Assembly: GCA_039707465.1 (NCBI GenBank)
Contig: CM077646.1
Span: 76,470,715 to 76,534,714 of the forward strand
Reading direction: 5' to 3'
Origin: Rhabdophis nuchalis
Taxonomy: Eukaryota; Chordata; Lepidosauria; Squamata; Natricidae
Length of the DNA stretch: 64,000 nucleotides
In this document: positions 27,034-37,990 of the stretch, piece by piece
Numbering within the stretch: position 1 is the first letter of the stretch
How the letters are laid out: each line of letters starts with the position of its first letter
Made by a program: the position numbers and the translations under genes
Notes under the pieces: generated by a model
Database searches by the model: none
What the model was told of the DNA's origin: nothing
The model's input: the letters and a program-made list of their open reading frames with translations, nothing else

Positions 27034-27820
27034 TCTATATAAATAAAAATGTAACTGTGAGTTTGTTCAAAACTGCTAATCTCCAAAAGTACTGCACCAA
27101 TTGCTTTCAAATTTTCATACAACATTCCTTTCAAATACGGCACCAATCATATATATCATATATGAAGATGTCACACCTTTGCCAGGTACACGCCATGGAA
27201 ATGTAAATATGGAGTGTGGACATTGTGCGTGTTTCCCTCACTTGCTCACTCACCCCCTCCTTTTCGTGGCCCCTCCCACATGGCTGCTTCTTCTCCCATG
27301 TCACGTGAACATGGAGTGGTCTGCGTTGCCGCTCCTCCCCCACACTTCTCCATCATCGGTGCAACGGTCGCCTCCTCAGCAACCGCCACCGCTGCCAATG
27401 ATAACGCCGCCCCACGTCCACACCTCCTCACCAACCTCTCTCACCGCTGCCGCCGCCCTCCTCCTCCTCCACAAGTCTGCCCAAAAGGACCTGCTGCCGC
27501 CAATGATAACACCAGCCCACGCCCGCACAAGAAACTGAGGCCGTTGCCGTCATTGTCCTTCAGGATGCTTGCCCCTAGCTGTAGGGGCCCAGAAGAGCTT
27601 CTGCTGGTAAAGTAGAGGGATATATAGAGAGAGGGAGAAATACAGTAGGTAGGTAGGTAGGTAGGTAGGTAGGTGGAGAGAGGGAGAAATACAGTAGGTA
27701 GGTAGGGCTTATACAGTGGTTGTGTGTACGTGTTTGTGTGTGCAGGTATAGATCTACACACAGATTGGTTGGCCATTTAACCAGACTGGGCCACAGCAAC
27801 TCATGGCCGGGTAGAGCTAG
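27034..27820 (+). mobile_element. Non-autonomous Helitron with GC-rich cargo
   Basis: Starts TCTATATAAATAAAAATG after a host A; ends GGCCACAGCAACTCATGGCC hairpin, then GGGTAGAGCTAG before a host T. Insertion between A and T without duplication is the Helitron signature. Positions about 27190-27600 are a GC-rich, CCG/CTC-rich segment not shared with the other two copies. TAGG repeats follow at 27640-27710. Confidence 0.87.
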
Positions 27821-28328
27821 TAAATAAATAAATAACTGCATTTAAAGCACAGATCCTTTATTAAAAACCATGACATTGACACTGAAATCACTGGCTGGTC
27901 TAATCTTTCGTTTGATCCTTTTTTCATTTGATCCTTTTTCGGAAGAGTCAGCCAAGAGTATCAATTCTCTCTTTGGTTTTATAGATACTTAGAAGCTGCA
28001 ACCTATGTTGGAACAGTATTTAGCTATGGGACTTATATCCCTACATAGTCAGCGTTATTCTGATGTATGCAATTTTGGAACATGATCCTTTTCAGCAATT
28101 GTTTGGTACCCCTGGAATCCTGAATTGACATTCAAGGGCAGTCCACTTGTAATAAGCTTATAGGTATGAAAGGTAACTGATAAGTGTTAGATTAAAAAAA
28201 AAGGTTTGAAAAAGGAACTGATGAAAAATAATTTTGATTTATAGTCTATAACTCCTAAAGTAGTGAAGACTTATTTAGTTAAACAGGGATGTGTTTTATG
28301 AATTTTATGTTTGGTACAGGGGAAGTGT
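27821..28328. other. Unique intron between Helitron and hAT element
   Basis: An AAAT run follows the Helitron end; nothing else is supported. Confidence 0.5.
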
Positions 28329-28336
28329 CTACAACA

Positions 28337-29225
28337 CAGTGGTGGGTTTCAGAATTTTTTAGAACCTATTCTGTAGGTGTGGCCTGTTTTGTGGGAGTGT
28401 CTCAGTGGTCATATGACAGGGTGGGAGTGGCTTGGCAGTCATGTGACCAGATGGGAGTGGCTTGGCGGTCATGTGACCGGGTGGGAGTGGCCAATATCAC
28501 TGAAGTCTTTGCCTCAATTAATGATCTACAAAAAGAAGATATAAAAAAAGGAAATTTATTATTTTGTGCACTTACTACTTAAATTAATAAGTACACAAAA
28601 CAATAAAACAGCTACTTACAGAAGGAAGATATCTGTCCTTGCTGGTCTTCAACATCACTGACCACCTGGCTCCAATGGCCTGCACAAATAAGAGACACAG
28701 AAATGAACTCTTCAATTGCATGCACTGCATTAAGAATGAAATCAGCACACAAAACAATAAAAAAGCTACTTACAGAAGGAAGATGACTGTCCTTGCTGGT
28801 CTTCAACATCACTGACAACCTTACACACACTCTTCCAGCTTCTCTGCCTCTTCCTGGATTCACTCCCAAGTTTTTAAAATCTCTAGCCTGTGCAAACACA
28901 CACACACACACACACACACTCTTACAGCCTTTCTCTCTCTCTCTTCCCCAACATCCTCCCCCCTCTACCTCCACTCAGCTCTTTCTTCTTTTGGTTCATC
29001 TTCTGAGAACTTTTCGGCAGCAAAGGAAGTGGGTGGGCAGGGTAAGCATGGTGTGGAAGGGCAGGGTGAGCAAGTGGGCAACTGGAGTTGGGGGAGTGAG
29101 GGGGGCAGGCCAGGGGAGGGACTGTTCTGGTATGGGGCCTCTGGAAGCCCCAGTATGGGAAGGCAAGCTAAATTCTTTGAACTGGTATGCGTGTATTGGT
29201 GCCTACCAGCACTAACCCACCTCTG
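28337..29225. mobile_element. Long hAT-type non-autonomous element with internal duplication
   Basis: 889 bp, from CAGTGGTGGGTTTCAG to AACCCACCTCTG, flanked by CTACAACA and CTACAACC (7/8). Inside are three tandem GTCA.GTGAC..GGGTGGGAGTGGC units (about 28400-28490), a direct duplication of roughly 73 bp (about 28594-28667 and 28749-28821) and a CA tract. No transposase frame was recognised. Confidence 0.85.
28895..28919. repeat. (CA)n in a hAT element
   Basis: About 12 CA units inside the 28337-29225 element. Confidence 0.9.
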
Positions 29226-29347
29226 CTACAACCCACTATAATGAGTAGCATGCTGGTATTCTTTAAGGCAAAATCACATTGTAGTGGAGATGTTAGATAT
29301 TAAATATCTATTCAACTATTATTTTTACATATAACACACAATATGGG

Positions 29348-29556
29348 CAGGGGTGGATTCTGGCAGGCATTACTGCTGGTTCATTCATGGGCATAGTGCA
29401 ATAAAAATTGTTCTGCGCAAGTGCAGAAGCAAAAAACAAGATGGCAGCACCTATGGCGTGGCATAGTTCAGGGTCCCTGCCGGTTCCAGTGACCCAGGCC
29501 ACCAAACCACTACCAGTTCGGCCGAACCACTCCGAACCGGTAGGAACCCCCCACTG
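29348..29556. mobile_element. hAT MITE (CAGGGGTGG...CCCACTG)
   Basis: 209 bp, ends CAGGGGTGGATTCTGG and GGAACCCCCCACTG, flanked by AATATGGG and AATATGGA (7/8). Confidence 0.82.
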
Positions 29557-29564
29557 AATATGGA

Positions 29565-31999
29565 TATGTTAATACTTAACCACATAACTCTTGTTCAGCC
29601 ACAGTTATGATGTTTCGGTGGAGTCATTGAGGCTACTCAGGAATAAGTGCTTTTAAGTTAGACATTATTCTGTGTCAGTGGAGAATATATGAACATTAAG
29701 AAAAGCTTTGTACGAATATATCGTTGACAGAGACTTCCTACTCTTTGCCTCTGAACACATTCATCTATGACTTCATCAGATGAAATACTTATCTTTCCCT
29801 AAGTAAAGAACCCCAAAGCACTTCTCTCTAATGTTTTTCACATCTGGTCTCAAACCTGTTCTGAGGTTCTTTGTCTTACCCTTTTCCATCCTTCCACCAA
29901 ATTCATCATGCCATCTTCTCCCTTCTATATCTGTCTTCTTCTAATGAAGGATGCCGGATTTCTGAGCTGGGATGCCCGCTTCCCACCCACCCATCCCTCT
30001 CTAGTTTTGGCCCAGCACTTAGTACACACTGCTGTTGCCAGAGCTAGTGGTATGGATTTATCAGACATGCAGCTTAGTGGGTGATCTTGAGCCGATTGTT
30101 ATCTCCCAGCCCATTCCATGTTGCAAGGATAAAAAGGATAATCTCTAAGCACACCGCGATGAAATCCTTAAAAGAAACTGGTATATAAGTGTGATAGATA
30201 GTCTGAAAGAATGATAAGCAGTAATTAAAAAATAGAGCCCACTGATGCTTAAACCAGCCAGTCTATTGAAGTATTGTTTAACAACTGTGTCATGCAAAAC
30301 CTAGCCTTTGTAATTATATTACTGGGCCTCTTTTAGAGGAACAGGGGAAGGAACAAAGCAAAGTTTGCCTGTCTTCACTCTCCACAGTCTTGAAGATAAA
30401 TAGTAGACAGAATGTCTGAAAACAAGCAGAGAGCAGACATCTACAAGACTCTTTGCCCTTGAATGAGGTTTGTGAGATCTTGAGTACTTTGCCAGCTGGC
30501 CTGTTTTCTTTGTGCTTAGGGTTTGTTACTCTGGCTTTGTTTTGATTCCCCCCCCCCCCCCCCAAAAGATGCTGTTTTAACTTTGTATAGTTTTTCTAGA
30601 TGCCATGGCAATGAACAATTGTACATAATTACAGGGGAGATTAGGGATAATACATAAAGGGCTGTTGTTTCTTACTGACCTAACAGGAAAAAGAGTTCTT
30701 TTGCATCTGATATGTGTTTATCTTATTTCTTTAATTGCAAAAATGTAATAGATTTAACTGAAATTTGAATAACCAATGTTGCTAGTTCATATGATTATTT
30801 TTTTTGTAAAGTTCAGCAGGTCAATCCAACTTTAAAAACAATGAAATTCCTCTGGGGATGTTTTAGGAATTATGGACATACTGTAGAGGAAAATGTAAAT
30901 AACGAAAGAGCAAAGAGCAGGGTCATCAAGAACGCAGCCTGTTAACACAAGGTTCTAATATTGAATCACTGCATCCCTATAAATTTTGTCAGCAGAAAAT
31001 TCACCATCTCTGAGATACAGAGCTGGACAAAGCATCTGGTTGGAATAGTTTACATTCAGTCAACTGATTCTGGCAATTAGCTCAGTAAGTGCTATTAAAG
31101 CAATGGAATTGCCTTCAGCTTCAAGAATGGGTATTTATTTAGGATATTAGTCTTATGTAGAATTTTTTTTAAAATAAATCAAACAATTTGTTTATAATTG
31201 GATGGATATAGTTATGTATTATGGCATCAGTTGTACCAAAGCTTCCTTCTAACCACAAAATGTGACAGTATTAGAACAACTGCATTTGCAACACTTTAGC
31301 AAAGCAGCTCATCATGCTGGCTAAATTCAGATGAAAATCTATGTGGATGAGATAACAGTCAGATTCTTGGCTGTTTCATTCATAATTTATCAGATAAGCA
31401 GCCCAATCTAGTGAAATAAAACTTATCAAGAGGAGGATGAAATATTTATTTAAAAAGACGGCTCATGAATAATTCTAATAGTTGGAAAAGACACTATGTT
31501 AGTGGACCATGAGAGGATAGGGGGAACAAACCAGTCTCCAATCAACAAAGATCTTGTAGAGGTTGATCCTGTGCCTAAATATAAAACAGGAGCAGCTGAT
31601 GAGGTTTGTTTTCCTAAGCTTTCCCAATGCCATCATGCAGATTGTGCTATGCTAAGGCAGGACTGACAGAGATAAGTCAATAACAGCTGCTTTCTTCTCA
31701 TTTGTTTAAGAAAAAAACTGAACCTTAACAAGATTGAGTGGGTTTGGGTTTGGGGACCTTCTGGATCAAAGGATTTATCATATCGTGTGGTAGATGGGAT
31801 TGCACTATCCAAACAAATCCAGTGTGCAATCTGGCAATCCTGGATTCATGATTTGTGCTCAAATAGCAGGTGGCAGCAGCTGCAGGAGGGGGTGAGTGGG
31901 CTTTGTCTAGCTTTGGGTTGTGTGTCAATTGTGCCCATTCCCATTCTCAGTCACTTATGCTCTAGACACCTCCTGAATAGATTATAATATTGTGTTCTA
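29565..31999. other. Unique intron
   Basis: No element recognised apart from a poly-C run at 30548-30563. Confidence 0.5.
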
Positions 32000-32640
32000 C
32001 ATAAGGCTGCCTTTGAAGAGCAACCTGAAGCTTCAAGTAGTACAGAATGCAGTGGCCCTGGCAGTTATGTGTGCTCCAAGAACTGCATACATTGTACCTC
32101 TGCTATGCGAGCTACATTGGTTGCCAGTGTAGTGGTACATTTGAAAGACCTTGAAGGATGAAGGGAAGAGATGCTGTCATCAGGTTCGACAGAAAAGGTG
32201 TGGTCTGAAATGGTGTAAGGTCTCCTCCTTGAGCAAGGGCTTGGACTAGAAGATCTCCAAGGGTCCTACCAATTCTGTTGTTCTGTGTTCTATGGATCCC
32301 CACAGCCAATGAGCTTTGTTTGACAAGATCCAGAAAGGGAGCCCTTTTCTACTGTAGCACCTGCCCTCTGGAAGACAATTCCCCCATTATGAATATAGCC
32401 CCACCCTTCTAACCTTCTGGAAAGCCCTTAAAACTTAGGTCTATCAAGGAAGTATGGAATATGTGAAATGATTATATTGTCAGAGTGAATTGTCCTCTAT
32501 CTTTTTATTAATTTTAAATGCATTTCCTAGTAGATGATTTTGACTTTAGTTGTGGATTAACTATGTACACCACCTCGAGTGATGTACAAATGAAATAGGT
32601 GGCCATAAAAAATAAATCAATGAATAAACAAATGAATGAA
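32000..32640 (+). mobile_element. Old L2 LINE copy with a CR1 3' piece inside
   Basis: Start reads as decayed L2 protein (LQVVQNAVALAVM, LCELHWLPV) to about 32130. 32140-32296 has CR1 3' sequence (GGACTAGAAGATCTCCAAGG). L2 resumes (CTGGAAGACAATTCCCCC, CTTCTGGAAAGCCCTTAAAA) and ends with CACCTCGAGTGATGT and an AAT-rich tail. Confidence 0.7.
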
Positions 32641-33139
32641 TAAATGAGTGAAATAGCAATGTATCTCATCTGCATTATCTACCTCTAGTCAATATGGTGA
32701 TAATTAAAATTCCATCATACTTTTATTTCATTTTTTTCCCTTTTGGCTGTACTCTCCTTTGGTTTGGAGATTATTTTTCAGAGGACAGGATTGTTTTCCT
32801 CCTCTCCTGATTCTATTTTTTTTTTTACTATGAAATCCCATGCCTGCTTATTCACAAGTAAGGGATTAGTAGGTGGTTTTAAGACTGCAACTTAACACTT
32901 ACTAAAATGTTCACTCAAGCAACAAATAAGCTATTGTATAATTTAAAAAAAAATCTCATTCAAGAACTGCATACCCATCTGCAGGAATTCATGGTTTTCA
33001 TGAGCATTTCTCATACTGATATTTTTTTTGAGTAACTACTTTTTACAGCTGAAAATCCCCAGATCCATTTCTGAGCATCAATAACACCCTAAATTATCAT
33101 TTTCAAAGCCCAAATAGACATAAAGTGAGGGGTGGAGAT

Positions 33140-33315
33140 CAGTGGTGGTTTTCAAATTTTTTAGAACCTACTCTGTAGGTGTGGCCTCTTTTGTGGGCGT
33201 GGCTTGGCAGTCACGTGACAGGGTGGCAGTGGCCACCTTTTAAAATGTGGTGAAACTCATTTAACAACGCTCTTGCTTAGCAACCAAAATTTTGGACTCA
33301 ATTGTGATGATAAAT

Positions 33316-33403
<88 letters not shown>

Positions 33404-33558
33404 TCCTTCCTTCCCTTCCTTTCCTTCCCGTTGGGTCACTGGCAGCGGCGGGCCAGATTTACTTCCAGGTACGCCGGTGGAACCCCCTCTCACCGGTTCT
33501 CTAAATTTCACCAACCGGCTCTCACGAGTAGGTGCGAGCTTGCAGAAACCCACCACTG
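33140..33558. mobile_element. hAT MITE carrying a CTTT microsatellite and a Tigger-like scrap
   Basis: Ends CAGTGGTGG and CCACCACTG, perfect duplication GTGGAGAT (33132-33139 and 33559-33566). The left part matches 28337. Bases about 33250-33312 resemble the terminal part of the Tigger-like family at 17591 (AATTTTGGACTCAATTGTG). A pure CTTT array follows. Confidence 0.88.
33317..33430. repeat. (CTTT)n microsatellite inside a hAT MITE
   Basis: About 22 perfect CTTT units followed by CCTT-rich variants. Long poly-Phe/Ser or Lys/Glu open frames here are artefacts of the repeat. Confidence 0.92.
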
Positions 33559-33566
33559 GTGGAGAT

Positions 33567-35220
33567 GTTTCTTTAAAAAGTAACAGCCTTCTTTTAGAAA
33601 TGTGAAGTACAGAACTAAGGAGAGCGAGATTACCAGAGGAAAACTCTAAGTGTCATTCTGGTTTTTCTAGAATACAATCTTAACTACAAAACCTTGCCAA
33701 TCAAAGAGTCAGAACTTATTTCTGGCTGGATCTGAATCCCACAATGCCCCCTTTTCCAGCAACTTACTCTTCCCAACCTCCAAATTCATCTAAACTATAC
33801 TAGTCTCAGGGCTAAAGAATGTTTTCTTTATCTTTATAAAATTTAAACATTTTATCCTGCTTATCTTCTGTTCTGATCACAATAAACTGACAGGATTTAT
33901 TATTATCACTCTAATCTATCCTCTCAGGCAACTATTCTTCCTGTTTTAGCTGCTTTTTCATCTACTTCTACAGACCATAAAATAGAATCTGTTTTATTTT
34001 TTCCCCATTACATTTTGTAAAGAACAACAGCAACAACAACCCAAAATCTAATATATATTTTTTCTGAGTGAATCTATTATCTCCAATAGTCTGATAACCT
34101 TTAAGCTGTTTCTCTTTTAGGTGAGTGATTGGGAACACGTTTTATTGCTCCTGAAACAAAGTATTCCAGTCTAAAGAATGTAATTGGTGTGATTTACTAC
34201 ATTTTAAACATATGGGCAAGAAACACTTAGTAATAGTTGACAAAGAAGAACTAGCTGAACCTAAGCGGAATTGTTTTCCTTTTTTAAAGAAGGAAAATAG
34301 ACTTTATCTCTCTTTAAGTGCATTTTTGTTTATAATGAACTATAAAATCTCAGAGTGTCTATCATTCAGGTAATTCAAAAAGGAATGTGCCGGAAAGGAC
34401 TTATACTAAATTAAGTACTTAACTACTCAATGCATTTAAAAGAATCTAGTGATAAAAAACCCCCCCTTTCTTTACATCTTCCAGTAAAGAAAGTAAAAAT
34501 TCACACGCAAATCCTCCCATCCCTTATGTATAATATATTTTACACATTTTATTATTTCAGAATAATAAAAAAAGAAACTGTCACACTTTTAAATGGATGT
34601 ATTTCTGTTATAACATAAATACAGATATTTGAGGCAATATGATTTGAACTGTTAATAACAATAATAATGGCTTTGTTTTTATGTTTATGGACAATATAAT
34701 CTCTCCATAAAAAGTGAATTGTGCATATTTCATTCTCAATATATCCTCAACAAAATTTGGAAGTATGATTAAATCGTCTTAGTGTTGTGTATTTTTGTAA
34801 AGAATATAAACATTCCAGACATGTCTGCAGGGTATGGTAAGAAGAGACAATATGGCCTCTGTGATAGTGAGATTGAAATTTTGCCCAATTTTGTACATGG
34901 AATTTTTTTATGTGCAGACTTGATTTTATTTGTTAGAAACCCTCTGAAGATATTCCTGGTATATTCTTGCTTAATGAGCATATTTTTAGAGCATCAAAAG
35001 AATATAAAAAAGAACAGCTTTTTGATGTTATCTCCAGATCAATGTAGATTTATAAATTAATTTTGGTCTTATTTGTAATATTGTTTTTGTTTAAATCCCA
35101 TAACTGTAGAAAAAATGTATGACAAATGAGGAACTGATTTACCCAATTGAGCACAGGGTTCTTAGCTTTTAAAACTGCCAGTTTGACAAATCCTTATCTA
35201 TCCAACCAAGGCTGAATAAG
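33567..35220. other. Unique intron
   Basis: AT-rich; no gene or repeat supported. Confidence 0.5.
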
Positions 35221-35468
35221 AATGGAATGGAATGGAATGGAATGGAATGGAATGGAATGGAATAGAATAGAATAGAATAGAATAGAATAGAATAGAATAG
35301 AATAGAATAGAATAGAATAGAATAGCAGAGTTGGAAGGGATCTTGGAAGTTGTCTAGTCCAACTTCCTGCTTAGGCAGGAGAATAGCTTGACTCTCACTT
35401 CTTTGTGACAGCGGCTGAGATATTGGAACACTACTATCATGTTTCCCCCTCTTTTCATTAGACTAGAC
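35221..35468 (-). mobile_element. CR1 LINE 3' end with expanded pentanucleotide tail
   Basis: 35324-35468 is reverse-complement CR1 (CAGAGTTGGAAGGGATCTTG, TAGTCCAACTTCCTGC). The tail (35221-35323) is an array of about nine GGAAT-type units followed by about 13 AATAG units, which grew from the ATTCTATT-type CR1 terminus. Confidence 0.82.
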
Positions 35469-35546
35469 CAGGGGTCTGCAAAGTCGCCTCTTTTAAGACT
35501 GGTGGACTTCAACTCCCAGGGCTATGGACTGCATACGACTTTACAG
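35469..35546. mobile_element. Internally deleted foldback MITE in CR1
   Basis: The left arm (CAGGGGTCTGCAAAGTCG ... AACTCCCAGG) is well kept. Most of the right arm is missing; only a remnant like GACTTTACAG remains. It follows CR1 sequence ending GACTAGAC, a typical target for this family. Confidence 0.65.
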
Positions 35547-35744
35547 TGAGGTTGACGTGGATGTCTCACTGCTTTTTGACATTTGAACCAGCTATAGTAC
35601 TTAGGACAGGTTTCTCGGAAAAGTGATCTGAATATTAGAAAGGAAATGTATGAAATTGGCTAAAATTAAATATTATAAAATAAGGTTGGCAAAGGTATTA
35701 ACAGATCCTGTTTTTGGTAAATGACAGTACTTGTAGCTCAGGAT

Positions 35745-35975
35745 GAAAATGATGGGTCTTTGGTGTTCCCTGAACTTGTTAATTTTCTTGAAGACCTTTC
35801 ATGATCCAAATTAGATAATAACGTTAGTGCTACTCAGTGCTAGATTGCCATGTTCAAAATCTCTTTGCCATATGTGGTTGTGATTTAAATGTGTGGTTCT
35901 CTCCTTCAGCTTTGTCAAATGGGTACAGGTGCTTTCAGTACTGCAGCCAGTCACTGGATCACAAGGACATGTTCT
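35745..35975 (-). mobile_element. Second Penelope-like fragment (inferred)
   Basis: Plus-strand TGGTGTTCCCTGAACTTGTT, TTCTTGAAGACCTTTCATGA and GTTAGTGCTACTCAGTGCTA match a second common repeat end of the same kind, from a different subfamily than 37725. Confidence 0.4.
35793..35827 (-). ncRNA. Second decayed hammerhead-like core
   Basis: Minus strand: CTAACGT (for CTGATGA), an imperfect stem II around TTATC..GGATCA, then TGAAAGGTC, with the GAAA kept. Not expected to cleave. Confidence 0.28.
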
Positions 35976-35995
35976 TCCTAGAATGTAAAAGAGGA

Positions 35996-36226
35996 TAATA
36001 GCAATAGCAATAAGACTTATATACCACTTCACAGTGCTTGACAGCACTCTCTAAGCTGTTTACACAGTCAGCATCTTGCCCCCAACAATCTGGGTCCTCA
36101 TTTTACTGACCTCGGAAGGATGGAAGGCTGAGTCAACCTTGAGCCTGGTGAGATTTGATCTGGCAGCTGGTGATCAGCAGAAGTAGCCTGCAGTACTGCA
36201 CTCTAACCACTGCACCACCATGGCTC
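35996..36226 (-). mobile_element. Second tRNA-derived SINE, reverse copy
   Basis: The reverse complement has the GTGGTGCAGTGGTTAGAG head, the AGGTTGACTCAGCCTTCCATCC body and a TATTGCTATTGC tail. Same family as 52586. Confidence 0.8.
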
Positions 36227-37720
36227 ATAAGGTGGGAAAGCAGTAAAAGAGATGGGCATGGGGACAGATGATTGGCATAAGTAAGTACAAGGGGAAAACA
36301 AAAATGTATTCCAGTTCTCCAAATGTCTCTGTTGCAAAGGTGGCATCTAAATTTGAGAACTCATGAGATATGCTTCTAATAAAGATATAACTTCCAAGTA
36401 GCATTTTAACTGCAGCAATAGAAACCTCTCTCTTCCTTCCTTTTCCCAAGGGAAACGCACAAAGCTTGGGGAGGTAGCCAGAAGACCATTAAATGTCTAT
36501 TCTGCGAATAGAAGTGCTGAGGCTCTGTTCAAACCACTCAAACCTTGATTGTGTTTAGCTCTGTGGGAATGGCAATTATCCGATTAAACCACACACACAC
36601 ACACGTGCACCATACGTGCATAAAACAGCATCTCAGAATAGCATCTATGGATGTTAGCGAGGAATGTTTCTCTTCTTACCTCCAGACCCCAGAAATTTGT
36701 ATACCTTGCTAAGCTAATGCAGAGATGAGGATGCTGGAAGTACTATATGCCACTGTGTCTTTTCAACACAGAGATCGTGTTTCAATTGGTAAACATTAAA
36801 TGTTTAACTCTTAGCCTTGCAAGCGGCAGACTTTGAAAGACGTTAAGTCTGCCAAATTGTAGTCCCTTCTTTTGGCTTGATCTCTTTTCAGCTAAGAGCT
36901 ATGGAAAGGGGCTGCCAGACCCTTGTTTCTTTTCATTACCTGGTCTATGTCTGGCTTAACATTTAGATTTTAGAAAATGGAAAAAAGCTGTTTGTGAAAT
37001 CACATGGCTCTAGAGCTCTGAGTTTCCTCTTAGTATCAGTGTTTATTTATTTAGTCTTGGGCTGGGTTTCAAACGGCCAAAATTGGAAACAGAGAAGGTG
37101 ACTCCGAATACCATTTATCTGTATCTAAGCAAACGTCCAATGTACTTTTAATTTAAAAGAATGGCTGTTTCCTACGAGAGGGAGATATTTTTCACATTGT
37201 TGAAACATTTTTAAAAGGTCACTAGGTGGTCATGTCACCGGCAGGGAGCTCTTGTTTGGCAGGCAGCATTAGTAGTTAGTCACAAATGCCTCCCAAGACT
37301 CAGCATTCAGAGGGAGGTGTTCTGGGAGAAACAAATGCTCACAAACCTGAAGGCTGAAATATATAAAAGGAGTGACAAGGGGAAAAAACATTGGGAAATG
37401 TAAAACAACACCTTTCGTAGCCAAACTAGACTGCTTGGGGAGTCGAAGATTATATTTCTACTTTAAACTTCAGTTTAGAGAAGTTTACAGAAGCAGTAAA
37501 ATCTTAACTACTTTGCTTGGAAGTCACCTCATTAGCAGTGGTTGAACCACGGTTAAGGCAAGCTCGGCTGCCTGGGTGGGGGTTTGTACTAGTGGTTGGG
37601 AACATACTCAGTGTGCCTGATTATTTTCCCATGCTGGAGTTGATCCATGAAGGGAAGGGCAGAATTAAACCTAAGCTTGGCGTTTATTTCCTGGTTTGCC
37701 TCTTTGAAAAGAGATAACCC
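36227..37720. other. Repeat-poor intron
   Basis: Only a short CA run near 36590. It is less AT-rich than its neighbours and free of recognised elements. Confidence 0.5.
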
Positions 37721-37724
37721 AAAA

Positions 37725-37990
37725 GTGCTTTTTTTTCAAGAGGCAACTGGACTTTCTGGTTTTTTTCTTTGAAGACATTTTGCTTCCCATCCAAGAAGTT
37801 TCTTCAGTTCTGACTGGATGGTGGAGAATGGAAGGATCTATATTCCTTGCAGACATCTGGTCATTTGCATTCTTTTAGAGAGTCACTGAGGCTACTTGGA
37901 GGTTTATCTGGGTCCTGGAGCCTTCTTTTGCAGTCTATGTAATATAGACACATATCTGTCAGTCATTGCTTGACTGGGAATACTCTGAAG
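37725..37990 (-). mobile_element. Penelope-like element fragment (inferred)
   Basis: On the minus strand, AGAACTGAAGAAACTTCTTG, GGATGGGAAGCAAAATGTC and CAGAAAGTCCAGTTGCC match a vertebrate repeat end I associate with Penelope-like retroelements. No protein-coding part remains. The attribution rests on memory of the motif. Confidence 0.45.
37774..37807 (-). ncRNA. Decayed hammerhead-ribozyme-like core
   Basis: Minus strand: CTGAAGA (for CTGATGA), a CTTC/GAAG stem II, then CAAAATGTC (for CGAAACGTC). The changes at the two CpG positions fit methyl-CpG decay. It is not expected to be active, because invariant core bases are altered. Confidence 0.35.

Noticed and set aside
27101..27615. Two overlapping Pro/Ser/His-rich frames of 133-145 codons
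   Set aside because: They lie in GC-rich Helitron cargo and show no recognised domain. Kept only as a possible captured fragment, not a gene.
33257..33605. Phe/Ser- and Lys/Glu-rich open frames
   Set aside because: Produced by the CTTT array within a hAT MITE.
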